A stretch of DNA of 64,000 bases. Origin: Phaeocystidibacter sp965659415 (lineage in GTDB: Bacteria > Bacteroidota > Bacteroidia > Flavobacteriales > Schleiferiaceae). Under the pieces are notes generated by a model. That model did no database searches, had not been told where the DNA came from, and was given only the letters and a program-made list of their open reading frames with translations. Position numbers and translations under genes: made by a program. The first letter of the stretch is position 1, and each line of letters begins with the position of its first letter. Of the stretch, positions 50,684 through 59,029 are shown piece after piece. The stretch is taken from the NCBI GenBank assembly GCA_965659415.1, contig CBFHVA010000013.1:1-64000 (forward strand). Direction: 5' to 3'.

Positions 50684-52299
50684 AATCCATTCTTTTCGTA
50701 GAGCAGTTGTGCATCGGGAACTTCCTCTTGGAACGCCTCAATTTTATTGACCTTCACTGAAATCCGAACAGGTCGGTCGGTTTTGCCGTGCAGTAGCCAG
50801 TCCTGATCCGAAGCGTTTTCGTTTGTGTATGGTTGAACCCTGGCGTAGAACCAAGGGACATAGGACTTGTATCCCCAAGTAGTTACATATACTTCTTCGG
50901 TGGCCTGAGCTTCAAAGAAGGCTACGTTGGCGCGTTGCGAAATACGCTCAACCTTTCCGATAAAGAATACCAAACCGAGGAATACCCAAATTCCGGTGCC
51001 ATAAAAAAGCGCCTTTACAGCTACTTGCTTTTGGCGAACCCAAGAGATACCTACAGTCAAGAGAACGAGAAGATAGAACAGACCTGGAATATAATCCCAG
51101 TTCGACCAAGGCACTTCAGCCTCCATGTTTTTAGTGGCAAAAGGGTCAGCTTCCATCAACGGTAGAATTAAATCCACGTTCATTCCCGCATAGGGCAGAA
51201 TGAGGGAAACAGCCGTAACGACGAATCCAATCGATAGAATAGCCACCAACAAAGGCTTTCTTTTTTTATCGGACTGGTACAACCACTTCCAAAGCGTGAG
51301 CGCCGATAAAAAGGTGAGCGGATAGTAAGCCATCGAACTGTAGTGGATGATTTTGGTGCCCACCAAACTGAACAGAATCAACACCACCCAAAATAGGTAA
51401 ATCATCCACCTCTGGAGGTCGATTACGTGAGGTGGCAAATCCACCTTCTTTTTCAAAGAAGGTATCGCAAAAAGACTTGCAGGAAAACATCCAAAAAGGA
51501 GAACAACGAAATGATAACCCAAAAATCCGCTGTGTCCAGCATCGCCAGTCGTAAGCAGTTCCCATTGCCGGATGGTGAATTCAATGATGAAATCTGGACC
51601 CCGTGCAATCAGGTCAACCGCGAACCAAATGAGAAACACGCCGAGGGCTGCAAAGGAATAAAGAATGAAGTAGCTCAGCTTGACCGCAAACCTCCGACGG
51701 TTGAAAATCCAAAAGACACCATAGGTCAACAGAATGAGCAAATAAGCTACGGGTCCTTTAGTCAGAATCGCCAAGCCGATGAAAGCGCCCCCAATGGCTA
51801 GCAATTGAGCGGGAGAGCGTTTGATTTTGTGAAATCCTTGTTGCTTCCACCTGGCAAATGCCAAAAAGATGAGACCGTTGAAGATGAAAAAGTTGAAAAA
51901 AGGATCAATGATTCCACTCTTGAAATACAAGAAGGGAAGAATGCTTCCAAACCAGCTTAAAGCCCATAAGGCCCCAAATCGTTTGTCTAGGATACGAGAT
52001 CCAAGCCCGTACAGATAAGGTAGAACTGCGATACCGAGTAGCGCATTGGGGAATCGAGCTGCATATTCTCCTACACCGAATAACCTCATTGCGATGGCCT
52101 GCAGCCAAAAAAAGAGAGGTGGCTTCTCGGTGAAGACCTCATAGTTCATTTGCATCTTCAACCAATCGCCTGATACAATCATTTCTCTGGCGAGCTCGGC
52201 AAAGTTGATTTCATCCCAATCAAATAGGTGAACTCCTCCCAGGAACGGCAGGAAAAAAAGAGCGCCTAACAGAGCCCAAAAGATCGTTTTCTTATCCAA
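50650..52299 (-). CDS. ArnT-like family 39 glycosyltransferase
   Basis: Polytopic membrane enzyme of 549 residues. The start is TTG 52299, followed by helix 1 and the acidic motif D27-W-D29-E30 in the first periplasmic loop, typical of PMT/ArnT enzymes, then AELAREMIVSGDW and FTEKPPLFFWLQA. About a dozen helices precede a C-terminal soluble domain of about 120 residues. Members transfer a sugar from a polyprenyl-phosphate carrier to lipid A or protein in the periplasm. The 3' end overlaps the GT2 gene by 34 bp. Confidence 0.9.
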   Translation of the reverse strand: MDKKTIFWALLGALFFLPFLGGVHLFDWDEINFAELAREMIVSGDWLKMQMNYEVFTEKPPLFFWLQAIAMRLFGVGEYAARFPNALLGIAVLPYLYGLGSRILDKRFGALWALSWFGSILPFLYFKSGIIDPFFNFFIFNGLIFLAFARWKQQGFHKIKRSPAQLLAIGGAFIGLAILTKGPVAYLLILLTYGVFWIFNRRRFAVKLSYFILYSFAALGVFLIWFAVDLIARGPDFIIEFTIRQWELLTTGDAGHSGFLGYHFVVLLFGCFPASLFAIPSLKKKVDLPPHVIDLQRWMIYLFWVVLILFSLVGTKIIHYSSMAYYPLTFLSALTLWKWLYQSDKKRKPLLVAILSIGFVVTAVSLILPYAGMNVDLILPLMEADPFATKNMEAEVPWSNWDYIPGLFYLLVLLTVGISWVRQKQVAVKALFYGTGIWVFLGLVFFIGKVERISQRANVAFFEAQATEEVYVTTWGYKSYVPWFYARVQPYTNENASDQDWLLHGKTDRPVRISVKVNKIEAFQEEVPDAQLLYEKNGFYFFERPVLSK

Positions 52300-52304
52300 T
52301 GAAT

Positions 52305-52338
52305 CGGTATTAAACCGTTGTATTCAATATCCTACAAC
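52305..52338. repeat. Two adjacent inverted repeats upstream of the ArnT-like gene
   Basis: CGGT-N5-ACCG (52305-52317) and GTTGTA-N10-TACAAC (52317-52338) lie next to each other in the divergent region between the ArnT-like gene and the LysM peptidase gene. They could be operators for the leftward gene, 6 bp or more from its start. Confidence 0.35.
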
Positions 52339-52428
52339 AATGTGGTGATGAAAAAGCGAAATTAACTTTTCATTTGCTGGCACCCATATCCTAATTGTGA
52401 TATTTGCAGCGATCAAAAGAACAAGACC

Positions 52429-53262
52429 TTGAAACACAAAATATTACATCTCCTTATCTTTCTCTTTCCAATTGCCTCGACAGCTCAAAATAGAGAGATT
52501 TCCGAAGTGTATCCTATCATTGAAGTGGCCGACATTAAGCCCAACGTGATACCGGAAATGAAAGAATTGGCTGTGTTTACTTGGGGCTGGGATCACAATG
52601 AGGTTCATATCGATAGCTCGGATTTGTCGAAGCTAGAAGACACCTTGAATATGGAATGGGTGAATTACAACCATCCTGATTTTCACATGCCGGTGAATGG
52701 TGAATTGAGAAGCCGCTTTGGATGGCGACGTTATCGTTACCACTATGGAGTGGACTTGAAACTTCGAACAGGGGATACCGTTTACGCCACATTTGATGGT
52801 AAGATTCGTTACGCACGTTACAATGGCGGTGGTTATGGGAATTTAGTGGTGATGCGTCACTACAATGGATCAGAGACGTATTATGCCCATTTGAGTCGGT
52901 TTTTAGTGGATACGAATGATTATGTGCGGGCCGGTACTCCCATTGGACTGGGTGGTTCTACCGGCCGATCAACCGGACCTCATTTACACTTTGAGGTTAG
53001 ATATCTCGGCAATGCCATCAATCCTGCCGATGTAATCAATTTTGAAGAAGGTGCGCTCATTGCAGATATCATGGCCATTCACAGCGATGTGTTCGCTTAT
53101 ATCAAGGAAATGAATGCTCGTAGGTATCACCGTGTAAGATCTGGAGAAACCTTGTCGGGATTAGCCCGAAAATACCATACTTCGGTTTCGAGTATCTGCC
53201 GATTGAACGGTATTCGTTCAACAGATGTCATTCAAATCGGGCAGCGATTGAGGGTTCGGTAA
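52429..53262 (+). CDS. M23 metallopeptidase with C-terminal LysM domain
   Basis: Secreted peptidoglycan endopeptidase of 277 residues, starting at TTG 52429 with a signal peptide (LHLLIFLFPIASTAQ). The LytM/M23 domain has all zinc and catalytic residues: H105-x3-D109 (HYGVD), His154 (YYAHLS) and H185-L-H187 (GPHLHFEV). A LysM domain occupies residues 233-277 (YHRVRSGETLSGLARKYH). It should cut peptide cross-links in the cell wall while bound to glycan. Its stop codon abuts that of the convergent M23 gene. Confidence 0.93.
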   Translation: MKHKILHLLIFLFPIASTAQNREISEVYPIIEVADIKPNVIPEMKELAVFTWGWDHNEVHIDSSDLSKLEDTLNMEWVNYNHPDFHMPVNGELRSRFGWRRYRYHYGVDLKLRTGDTVYATFDGKIRYARYNGGGYGNLVVMRHYNGSETYYAHLSRFLVDTNDYVRAGTPIGLGGSTGRSTGPHLHFEVRYLGNAINPADVINFEEGALIADIMAIHSDVFAYIKEMNARRYHRVRSGETLSGLARKYHTSVSSICRLNGIRSTDVIQIGQRLRVR

Positions 53263-54237
53263 TTAGTCGAACGACTGATTGCTCTGTGAACTGAGTTCAA
53301 TCAACTCTTCGTATTCCTCTGGAGTGAGGTCGTTATAGAAATAGTTTATCGGATTGATTTTCGAACCATTGCGGATTACTTCATAGTGAAGATGTGGAGC
53401 AGTGGATGCTCCTGTATTCCCAACGTATCCTATTATGTCGCCACGTTTTACTTTTTGACCGCGACGAACTGCAATACGGCTCATGTGCGCATAGAGCGTT
53501 TCGTAGCCAAATCCATGATTGATTTGAACATACTTACCATAGCCTGACCCTCTGCGGGTGCGCGCGACCTCTACAGTTCCATCACCCGTAGCATAAATGG
53601 GAGTACCGGTAGGTGCCGAAAAGTCTAGGCCGGCGTGCATCTTACGCACTTTATAAATAGGGTGGATTCGGTAACCGAAGCCAGAGGCAATTCTCCTTAA
53701 ATCTGTATTCGAAACGGGTTGTATAGCTGGAATAGCTGCTAACAATGACTCCTTATCTCTTGCAAGTTCCATCACCTCATCAAATGATCGACTTTGAACT
53801 ACGATTCTCTTTGTGAGCAAATCAATGTCTTGCGCGGTTTGCATGAGTAGCTCACTATGGGAAAAACCATCGAGATAGGCGTATCGGTTGGCTCCTCCAA
53901 ATCCGGAGTTTCTCACCTCTTCGGGAAGCGGTTCAGCTTCAAATACCACCCGATATATGTTATCGTCTTTGTATTCAATCTCCTCGAGTACTTCGCTGAT
54001 TTGGTCGATTCGTCCGTTCATGATTCGGTATTGAATCTCTAAGTTGGCAATCTCTCTTTTCAGACGTTTTTCCTTAGGTGAATCGAAAATGCTATCCGCC
54101 GTGAAGAAGAGGAGCACGGCTATGATAAAGGCCGAAAGTAAAAACGTCCCCGTACTCTTTAACCGGTCCTGCCAAGTTCTCTCAATCTTGCGGTAGGATA
54201 ATGTTCTGGGATCGTAATAATATTTGACCTTCGCCAT
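53263..54237 (-). CDS. Membrane-anchored M23 metallopeptidase
   Basis: Inner-membrane peptidase of 324 residues from ATG 54237 (MAKVKYYYDPRTLSYRK); the 14 codons before it are not family sequence. A cytoplasmic lead is followed by a membrane helix (LLSAFIIAVLLFFTA, about 32-46), a coiled-coil stretch (FDSPKEKRLKREIANLEI), then the M23 domain with MHAGLDFSAP, LYAHMSR and APHLHYEV. This form, next to alaS, is widely conserved in Flavobacteria. It may act as an active hydrolase or help divisome or envelope assembly; the intact zinc ligands favour activity. Confidence 0.92.
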   Translation of the reverse strand: MAKVKYYYDPRTLSYRKIERTWQDRLKSTGTFLLSAFIIAVLLFFTADSIFDSPKEKRLKREIANLEIQYRIMNGRIDQISEVLEEIEYKDDNIYRVVFEAEPLPEEVRNSGFGGANRYAYLDGFSHSELLMQTAQDIDLLTKRIVVQSRSFDEVMELARDKESLLAAIPAIQPVSNTDLRRIASGFGYRIHPIYKVRKMHAGLDFSAPTGTPIYATGDGTVEVARTRRGSGYGKYVQINHGFGYETLYAHMSRIAVRRGQKVKRGDIIGYVGNTGASTAPHLHYEVIRNGSKINPINYFYNDLTPEEYEELIELSSQSNQSFD

Positions 54238-54252
54238 GGGCTTTCCTTTTCC

Positions 54253-54260
54253 TATTTTTG
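54253..54260 (+). promoter_or_regulatory. -7 box TATTTTTG upstream of alaS
   Basis: Perfect TAnnTTTG match on the plus strand, 94 bp before the alaS TTG start. A TTTG at 54223-54226 is 26 bp upstream, longer than the usual spacer. It implies a leader of about 90 nt. Confidence 0.5.
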
Positions 54261-54353
54261 CTGCATAATTGTCAAGCAAAAGTTGAACGAAGTAACAAAG
54301 TTATTGATTTTCTGCTGAGGCTTGTATCAGGTTAACTATTAGAAGCTTTTCCA

Positions 54354-56954
54354 TTGAGAGCAAAAGAGATTCGTCAGACCTACTTAGACTTTTTCAAGTC
54401 GAAATCACATGAAGTGGTTTCATCGGCTCCGATTGTTATAAAGAATGATCCAACTCTGTTGTTCACCAATGCAGGGATGAACCAGTTCAAAGATGCCTTC
54501 TTGGGTAATTCCGAGCCGATTGCACCGCGCGTTACGGACTCACAAAAGTGTTTACGTGTATCTGGCAAACACAATGACTTGGAAGAAGTAGGCCACGATA
54601 CCTACCATCACACCATGTTTGAGATGCTGGGTAATTGGAGCTTCGGCGATTACTTTAAGGAGGATGCCATTGCTTGGGCTTGGGAGCTTCTTACCGACGT
54701 GTTCAAGCTTGATACAGATCGCCTTTATGTGACCGTCTTTGAAGGTGATGCATCAGAAGGATTGGAATCAGATCAAGATGCACGAACGTTCTGGAAGAAA
54801 TGGATTGCTGAAGATCGCATTCTCAATGGTAACAAGAAGGACAATTTCTGGGAAATGGGCGATCAAGGTCCATGTGGACCCGCTTCGGAAATTCACTTTG
54901 ACCTCCGCAGCGATGAGGAAAGAGCTAAGGTAGATGGTGCAAGCCTAGTAAACATGGACCACAATGAAGTAGTGGAGATTTGGAATCTCGTTTTCATGGA
55001 GTTCAATCGCAAGGCCAATGGTTCACTTGAGCCGCTTCCGGCTAAGCACGTAGATACAGGAATGGGTTTTGAACGTCTTTGTATGGTGATACAAGGCGTG
55101 AAGTCGAACTACGAAACAGATGTTTTCACTCCCATTATTGAGAATATTGAGAAACTCTCGGGAAAGTCGAAGTCGGCCGATGCGAAGACCCTAATTGCCA
55201 TGAGAGTAATTGCCGATCATATTCGAGCAATTGCCTTTGCCATTGCGGACGGTCAATTGCCATCCAATAATGGAGCAGGTTACGTGATTCGAAGAATTCT
55301 TCGTCGTGCCACGCGATATGCGTACAGTGTGCTAGACATGAAGGAGCCATTCATGTATGCGTTGGTAGAAGTCTTAGCCAACGACATGGGGGATTATTTC
55401 CCAGAAATCAGGTCGCAGCGCGGATTATGTGAAAGCGTGATTCAGGAGGAAGAGCAATCTTTCCTACGTACCTTGGAGCAAGGATTGAAGCGCCTTGATG
55501 ATATGATCGGACAAGCCAATTCAAAGGTTTTGGATGGAGCCAAGGCATTTGAGTTATATGATACTTTTGGTTTCCCGGTTGATTTGACTTCGCTCATTCT
55601 TCGCGAACGTGAGATGAATTTGGATCAGGCTGGTTTCGATGCGGAGATGGCGAAGCAAAAAGATAGATCTCGCGCCGCTACCAAGATGAGTACGGACGAT
55701 TGGGTTGAGGTGAGAGAAGATGCTCGTGAGGAGTTTATCGGCTATGATAGCTTGAAGTCTTCAGTGCACATCGCCAAATATCGAGAGGTTAAAACCAAGA
55801 AGAAGTCTTTTTTCCAAGTGGTTTTTGATCATACGCCTTTCTACCCTGAGGGCGGCGGTCAGGTAGGGGATACAGGCGTTCTTAAAAATGACGAGGAAAC
55901 CTTGACCATTTGGGACACGAAAAAAGAAACGGGTATGATCCTGCACTATATGGATCAGCTTCCGGAGAAAATCGAGGCTACATTTAAGGCAGTAGTAGCT
56001 GAGGAGAAGAGAAGAAATACCGCCAATAATCACTCTGCGACACACTTGCTGCACGAGGCTCTACGCGAAGTTTTGGGTGAGCACGTAGAACAAAAAGGAA
56101 GCTTGGTGAACGATCGCCATTTGCGTTTTGACTTTTCCCACTTTCACAAGGTGAGCGATGAGGAAATACGTGCCGTGGAAGAGCTCGTGAACCAAAGAAT
56201 ACGCGCAAACTATCCTCTTGAGGAATTCCGTCATATCGCTATGGAGGAGGCTATCGAGATGGGAGCAATGGCTCTGTTTGGCGAGAAGTATGGTGACACC
56301 GTCCGAGCCATTAAGTTTGGTGAGAGCATCGAGCTGTGCGGAGGAACCCATGTGAAATCGACTGGTGAGATTGGCTTTTTTAAGCTGATATCGGAAAGTT
56401 CTGTTGCTTCAGGTATACGTCGTGTTGAAGCACTTACAGCCGCTGCCGCTGAGGATTGGGTAAATGGACAGGTGGATATCCTGCATTCAGTTCAAGCCGA
56501 GTTAAAAGCTTCAGATACCCTTTCAGCTGTGCAAGCGCTTAAGAAGGAGAATGCCGATCTTAAAAAGCAAGTTGAAGGCTTGTTGAAAGATAAAGCTGGA
56601 AGTCTAAAAGAAGAACTGGTTCAGCAAGCTGAGCGAATAGGCGATGCACGTTTCATTGCCGCTAAAGTTGCTTTGGATGCCGGAGCGATTAAGGATATGG
56701 CTTTCCAACTTCGTCAGCAGTATAAAGACCTGTTCATGATTCTGGCCACTGAAGGCAATGGGAAAGTTCAATTGCACGTTTTGATTTGCGACGACCTCGT
56801 TCAGTCTAAAGGATTGAACGCGGGAAAGGTCGTGAAGGAAGTGGCTACCCATATTAAGGGTGGTGGTGGTGGCGCTCCGTTTTTTGCAACAGCCGGGGGC
56901 AAAGACTCTTCGGGAATTGATGCTGCGTTCGTGGCGGCTAAAAGCTATCTTTGA
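54354..56954 (+). CDS. alaS: Alanyl-tRNA synthetase
   Basis: Class II synthetase of 866 residues. The start is TTG 54354: an in-frame stop lies 21 bp upstream and no ATG lies between, and MRAKEIRQTYLDFFKSKSH is the normal beginning. Motifs include FTNAGMNQFKD, DTGMGFERL, the editing-domain zinc site NNHSATHLLHEAL (about 556-568) and LCGGTHV (about 659-665), and a C-terminal DHHA1 domain ending GGGGGAPFFATAGGKD. Length and domains are complete. A small barrel gene follows 4 bp later. Confidence 0.96.
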   Translation: MRAKEIRQTYLDFFKSKSHEVVSSAPIVIKNDPTLLFTNAGMNQFKDAFLGNSEPIAPRVTDSQKCLRVSGKHNDLEEVGHDTYHHTMFEMLGNWSFGDYFKEDAIAWAWELLTDVFKLDTDRLYVTVFEGDASEGLESDQDARTFWKKWIAEDRILNGNKKDNFWEMGDQGPCGPASEIHFDLRSDEERAKVDGASLVNMDHNEVVEIWNLVFMEFNRKANGSLEPLPAKHVDTGMGFERLCMVIQGVKSNYETDVFTPIIENIEKLSGKSKSADAKTLIAMRVIADHIRAIAFAIADGQLPSNNGAGYVIRRILRRATRYAYSVLDMKEPFMYALVEVLANDMGDYFPEIRSQRGLCESVIQEEEQSFLRTLEQGLKRLDDMIGQANSKVLDGAKAFELYDTFGFPVDLTSLILREREMNLDQAGFDAEMAKQKDRSRAATKMSTDDWVEVREDAREEFIGYDSLKSSVHIAKYREVKTKKKSFFQVVFDHTPFYPEGGGQVGDTGVLKNDEETLTIWDTKKETGMILHYMDQLPEKIEATFKAVVAEEKRRNTANNHSATHLLHEALREVLGEHVEQKGSLVNDRHLRFDFSHFHKVSDEEIRAVEELVNQRIRANYPLEEFRHIAMEEAIEMGAMALFGEKYGDTVRAIKFGESIELCGGTHVKSTGEIGFFKLISESSVASGIRRVEALTAAAAEDWVNGQVDILHSVQAELKASDTLSAVQALKKENADLKKQVEGLLKDKAGSLKEELVQQAERIGDARFIAAKVALDAGAIKDMAFQLRQQYKDLFMILATEGNGKVQLHVLICDDLVQSKGLNAGKVVKEVATHIKGGGGGAPFFATAGGKDSSGIDAAFVAAKSYL

Positions 56955-56958
56955 TTTT

Positions 56959-57687
56959 ATGAAGAATAACTGGATACTATCGGTTCTATTGGCTTTCGCT
57001 CCACTTTTTGTAGTGGCGCAGCCTGAAGATGAACCCGTGTATTATACGGACAGTGAGGTAGAGACACAATATGTGAGTTTTGGAGTTCATTTTGACCCGA
57101 TGTTCACACAGCGACGACTCTTTTCATTGAATAATGCAGGAGTGAATAACGGTCTTACAGAAGATGATTTTCCTGCGACAGGCGGATTTGGGTATAACTG
57201 GGGTGCCTATGCAAACTTCAATATCAATTCCAACCTCCGACTTGGAATCGGTGCTGGTCAGACGACCATCAATTACCGATTGGATGAGTACGAGTATATC
57301 CTGAATAACGATACCAGCAGCGTAGGACTGAATATAAATGCCAGATATAACACCATCCCACTGCGCATTGGCTTCACTACGGCCATGAATGACGCGTGGG
57401 ATTTGGAAATTTGGATACCTGTTGCCTACAATCGGTTGGTGTCATACTCTGAATCAGCCACAGTTCAAGGGATGGAAATCAACGAAGATTTGACCGATGA
57501 GGCTAGTTGGGACATGTGGTCGGTTGCCATTCAGGTTGGCGGGGCTTTTTACTTCACCGATAATTGGGCAGTAACTACACATGCTCAGTTCCGATACTTT
57601 ACAACACAGATTATCGATAAGCCTAACCGCCCCGTTGAAACGCCCTATGGTGTTGGTTTATCGGTAGGTCTTAGATACTCGCTCTAG
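56959..57687 (+). CDS. Outer membrane beta-barrel protein
   Basis: Predicted barrel of 242 residues from ATG 56959 (MKNNWILSVLLAFAPLFVVAQ), 4 bp after alaS; upstream codons overlap alaS and are not used. After the signal peptide come strands typical of PorT-like/OMP_b-brl proteins (VSFGVHFDPMFTQRRLF; IRIGFTT-type hairpins) and the C-terminus YGVGLSVGLRYSL. PorT is a T9SS component with a similar N-terminal style (GxxxxPxxT..), but I cannot assign it. The 3' end overlaps murF by 4 bp on the other strand. Confidence 0.8.
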   Translation: MKNNWILSVLLAFAPLFVVAQPEDEPVYYTDSEVETQYVSFGVHFDPMFTQRRLFSLNNAGVNNGLTEDDFPATGGFGYNWGAYANFNINSNLRLGIGAGQTTINYRLDEYEYILNNDTSSVGLNINARYNTIPLRIGFTTAMNDAWDLEIWIPVAYNRLVSYSESATVQGMEINEDLTDEASWDMWSVAIQVGGAFYFTDNWAVTTHAQFRYFTTQIIDKPNRPVETPYGVGLSVGLRYSL

Positions 57688-58955
57688 AGAAATTCGAGTA
57701 AAGTTTCGAGCCGCATACCGCGAGATCCTTTTAGGAGGATGCTCGCGTTTTTTATAGGGTGTTCTCTAAGGTTGGCTGCACACTCTTCTGTTTTCGTAAA
57801 GCGCTTGAAATTGTTGCTGTCAGAAGTCTGATTGAAGTGTTCTCCCACTAAAATGATGTTCGCCTCTAAGTCGGTACAGAGATCTACAATTTTTTGATGT
57901 TCCTCTGGCGAAGTATCCCCCAATTCGAACATGTCACCTAATATGAGAAAACGTGGGGCAGAGGTGCTTTTCATGAAAGAAAGGATGCTCGCTTCCATGC
58001 TATTTGGATTGGCATTGTAAGCATCGAGCATAATCTTATTAGACCCTTTCTCGCGCCATTCCGACCGATTGTTTTGAGGTTTATAGGCTGATATGCCCGT
58101 TTGTATCTGTTCTGCGTTCAATCCAAAATGAAGCCCGAGAGAGATGGCTGCTCCAATATTTGCCGTATGGAAACTTCCGGTCAACTGCGACTCAAAGCGT
58201 TGGTTGTTGTATACCACGGTTGCGGGCTCATTATCATCCAGAAAGTTCATAGGGTAAGTTGCCTGATTTGCACCGTAGGTAATCCTGTCAATTCCTTCCG
58301 ATTTCTCCATTTGCTTGTGGTCGTTGTAGTTCACCAAGGCAATGGATTTAGTGGATCGAACTTGTGTATATAATTCGCTCTTGCCCTTGATTACTCCTTC
58401 TACACCTCCAAAGCCTTCTAGGTGTGCCTTTCCGAAATTGGTGATGTAACCGATATCTGGAATGGATATGGACGAAAGCAGTTCGATTTCCTTTTGATGA
58501 TTGGCACCCATTTCCACCACCGCAATTTCTGTATCCTTTGGGATGGATAGAATGGTAAGCGGTACTCCAATGTGATTGTTGAGGTTTCCATGAGTGGCAT
58601 GCACTTTGAACTTTTGAGAGAGCACGGATCGAAACAGTTCTTTAGCGGTAGTTTTACCATTGCTGCCGGTCAATCCAATGAAAGGAAACTTTAGCTGTTT
58701 CCTGTGGTGTCTTGCCAGATCCTGAAGGGTGGAAAGGACATCCTCTACCTGAAAAACCATGGCTGACGAGTCGACTTCTACCTCTTCGTCAATTACTACT
58801 GCCATGGCGCCTTTATCGAGCGCCATTTGAGCAAATAAATTGCCGTTGAAAGAGGGCCCTTTGAGAGCAAAGTAAATTTCCCCTTCATTCACTGAGCGCG
58901 TATCAGTATTGACGCCCTTAGATTTTAAGTACGCTTGGTATAGGTTCTCCATCAT
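57684..58955 (-). CDS. murF: UDP-N-acetylmuramoyl-tripeptide--D-alanyl-D-alanine ligase
   Basis: Cytoplasmic Mur ligase that adds D-Ala-D-Ala to complete the peptidoglycan precursor, 423 residues. The substrate-binding N-domain has GVNTDTRSVNEGEIYFALKG. The ATP loop is GLTGSNGKTT (94-103), and EMGANHQKEIELL and the C-domain ILGDMFELGD follow. It lies downstream of gldJ on the same strand, separated by a terminator hairpin, an arrangement known from other gliding Flavobacteria. No other mur gene is near. Confidence 0.95.
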   Translation of the reverse strand: MMENLYQAYLKSKGVNTDTRSVNEGEIYFALKGPSFNGNLFAQMALDKGAMAVVIDEEVEVDSSAMVFQVEDVLSTLQDLARHHRKQLKFPFIGLTGSNGKTTAKELFRSVLSQKFKVHATHGNLNNHIGVPLTILSIPKDTEIAVVEMGANHQKEIELLSSISIPDIGYITNFGKAHLEGFGGVEGVIKGKSELYTQVRSTKSIALVNYNDHKQMEKSEGIDRITYGANQATYPMNFLDDNEPATVVYNNQRFESQLTGSFHTANIGAAISLGLHFGLNAEQIQTGISAYKPQNNRSEWREKGSNKIMLDAYNANPNSMEASILSFMKSTSAPRFLILGDMFELGDTSPEEHQKIVDLCTDLEANIILVGEHFNQTSDSNNFKRFTKTEECAANLREHPIKNASILLKGSRGMRLETLLEFL

Positions 58956-58980
58956 GAGATTAAATGTAGGTACAAGACAT

Positions 58981-59013
58981 AAAAAAAGGCCGTCCGAGGA
59001 CGACCTTTTTTTT
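58981..59013. terminator. Terminator between gldJ and murF
   Basis: AAAAAAAGG-C-CGTC (58981-58994) pairs with GACG-A-CCTTTTTTT (58999-59012) around a CGAG loop, with one C-A mismatch. Runs of A and T flank the stem, so it can act on both strands. For the leftward gldJ transcript it lies 17 bp past the stop codon. Confidence 0.82.
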
Positions 59014-59029
59014 GATAGTCTATGTCAGA

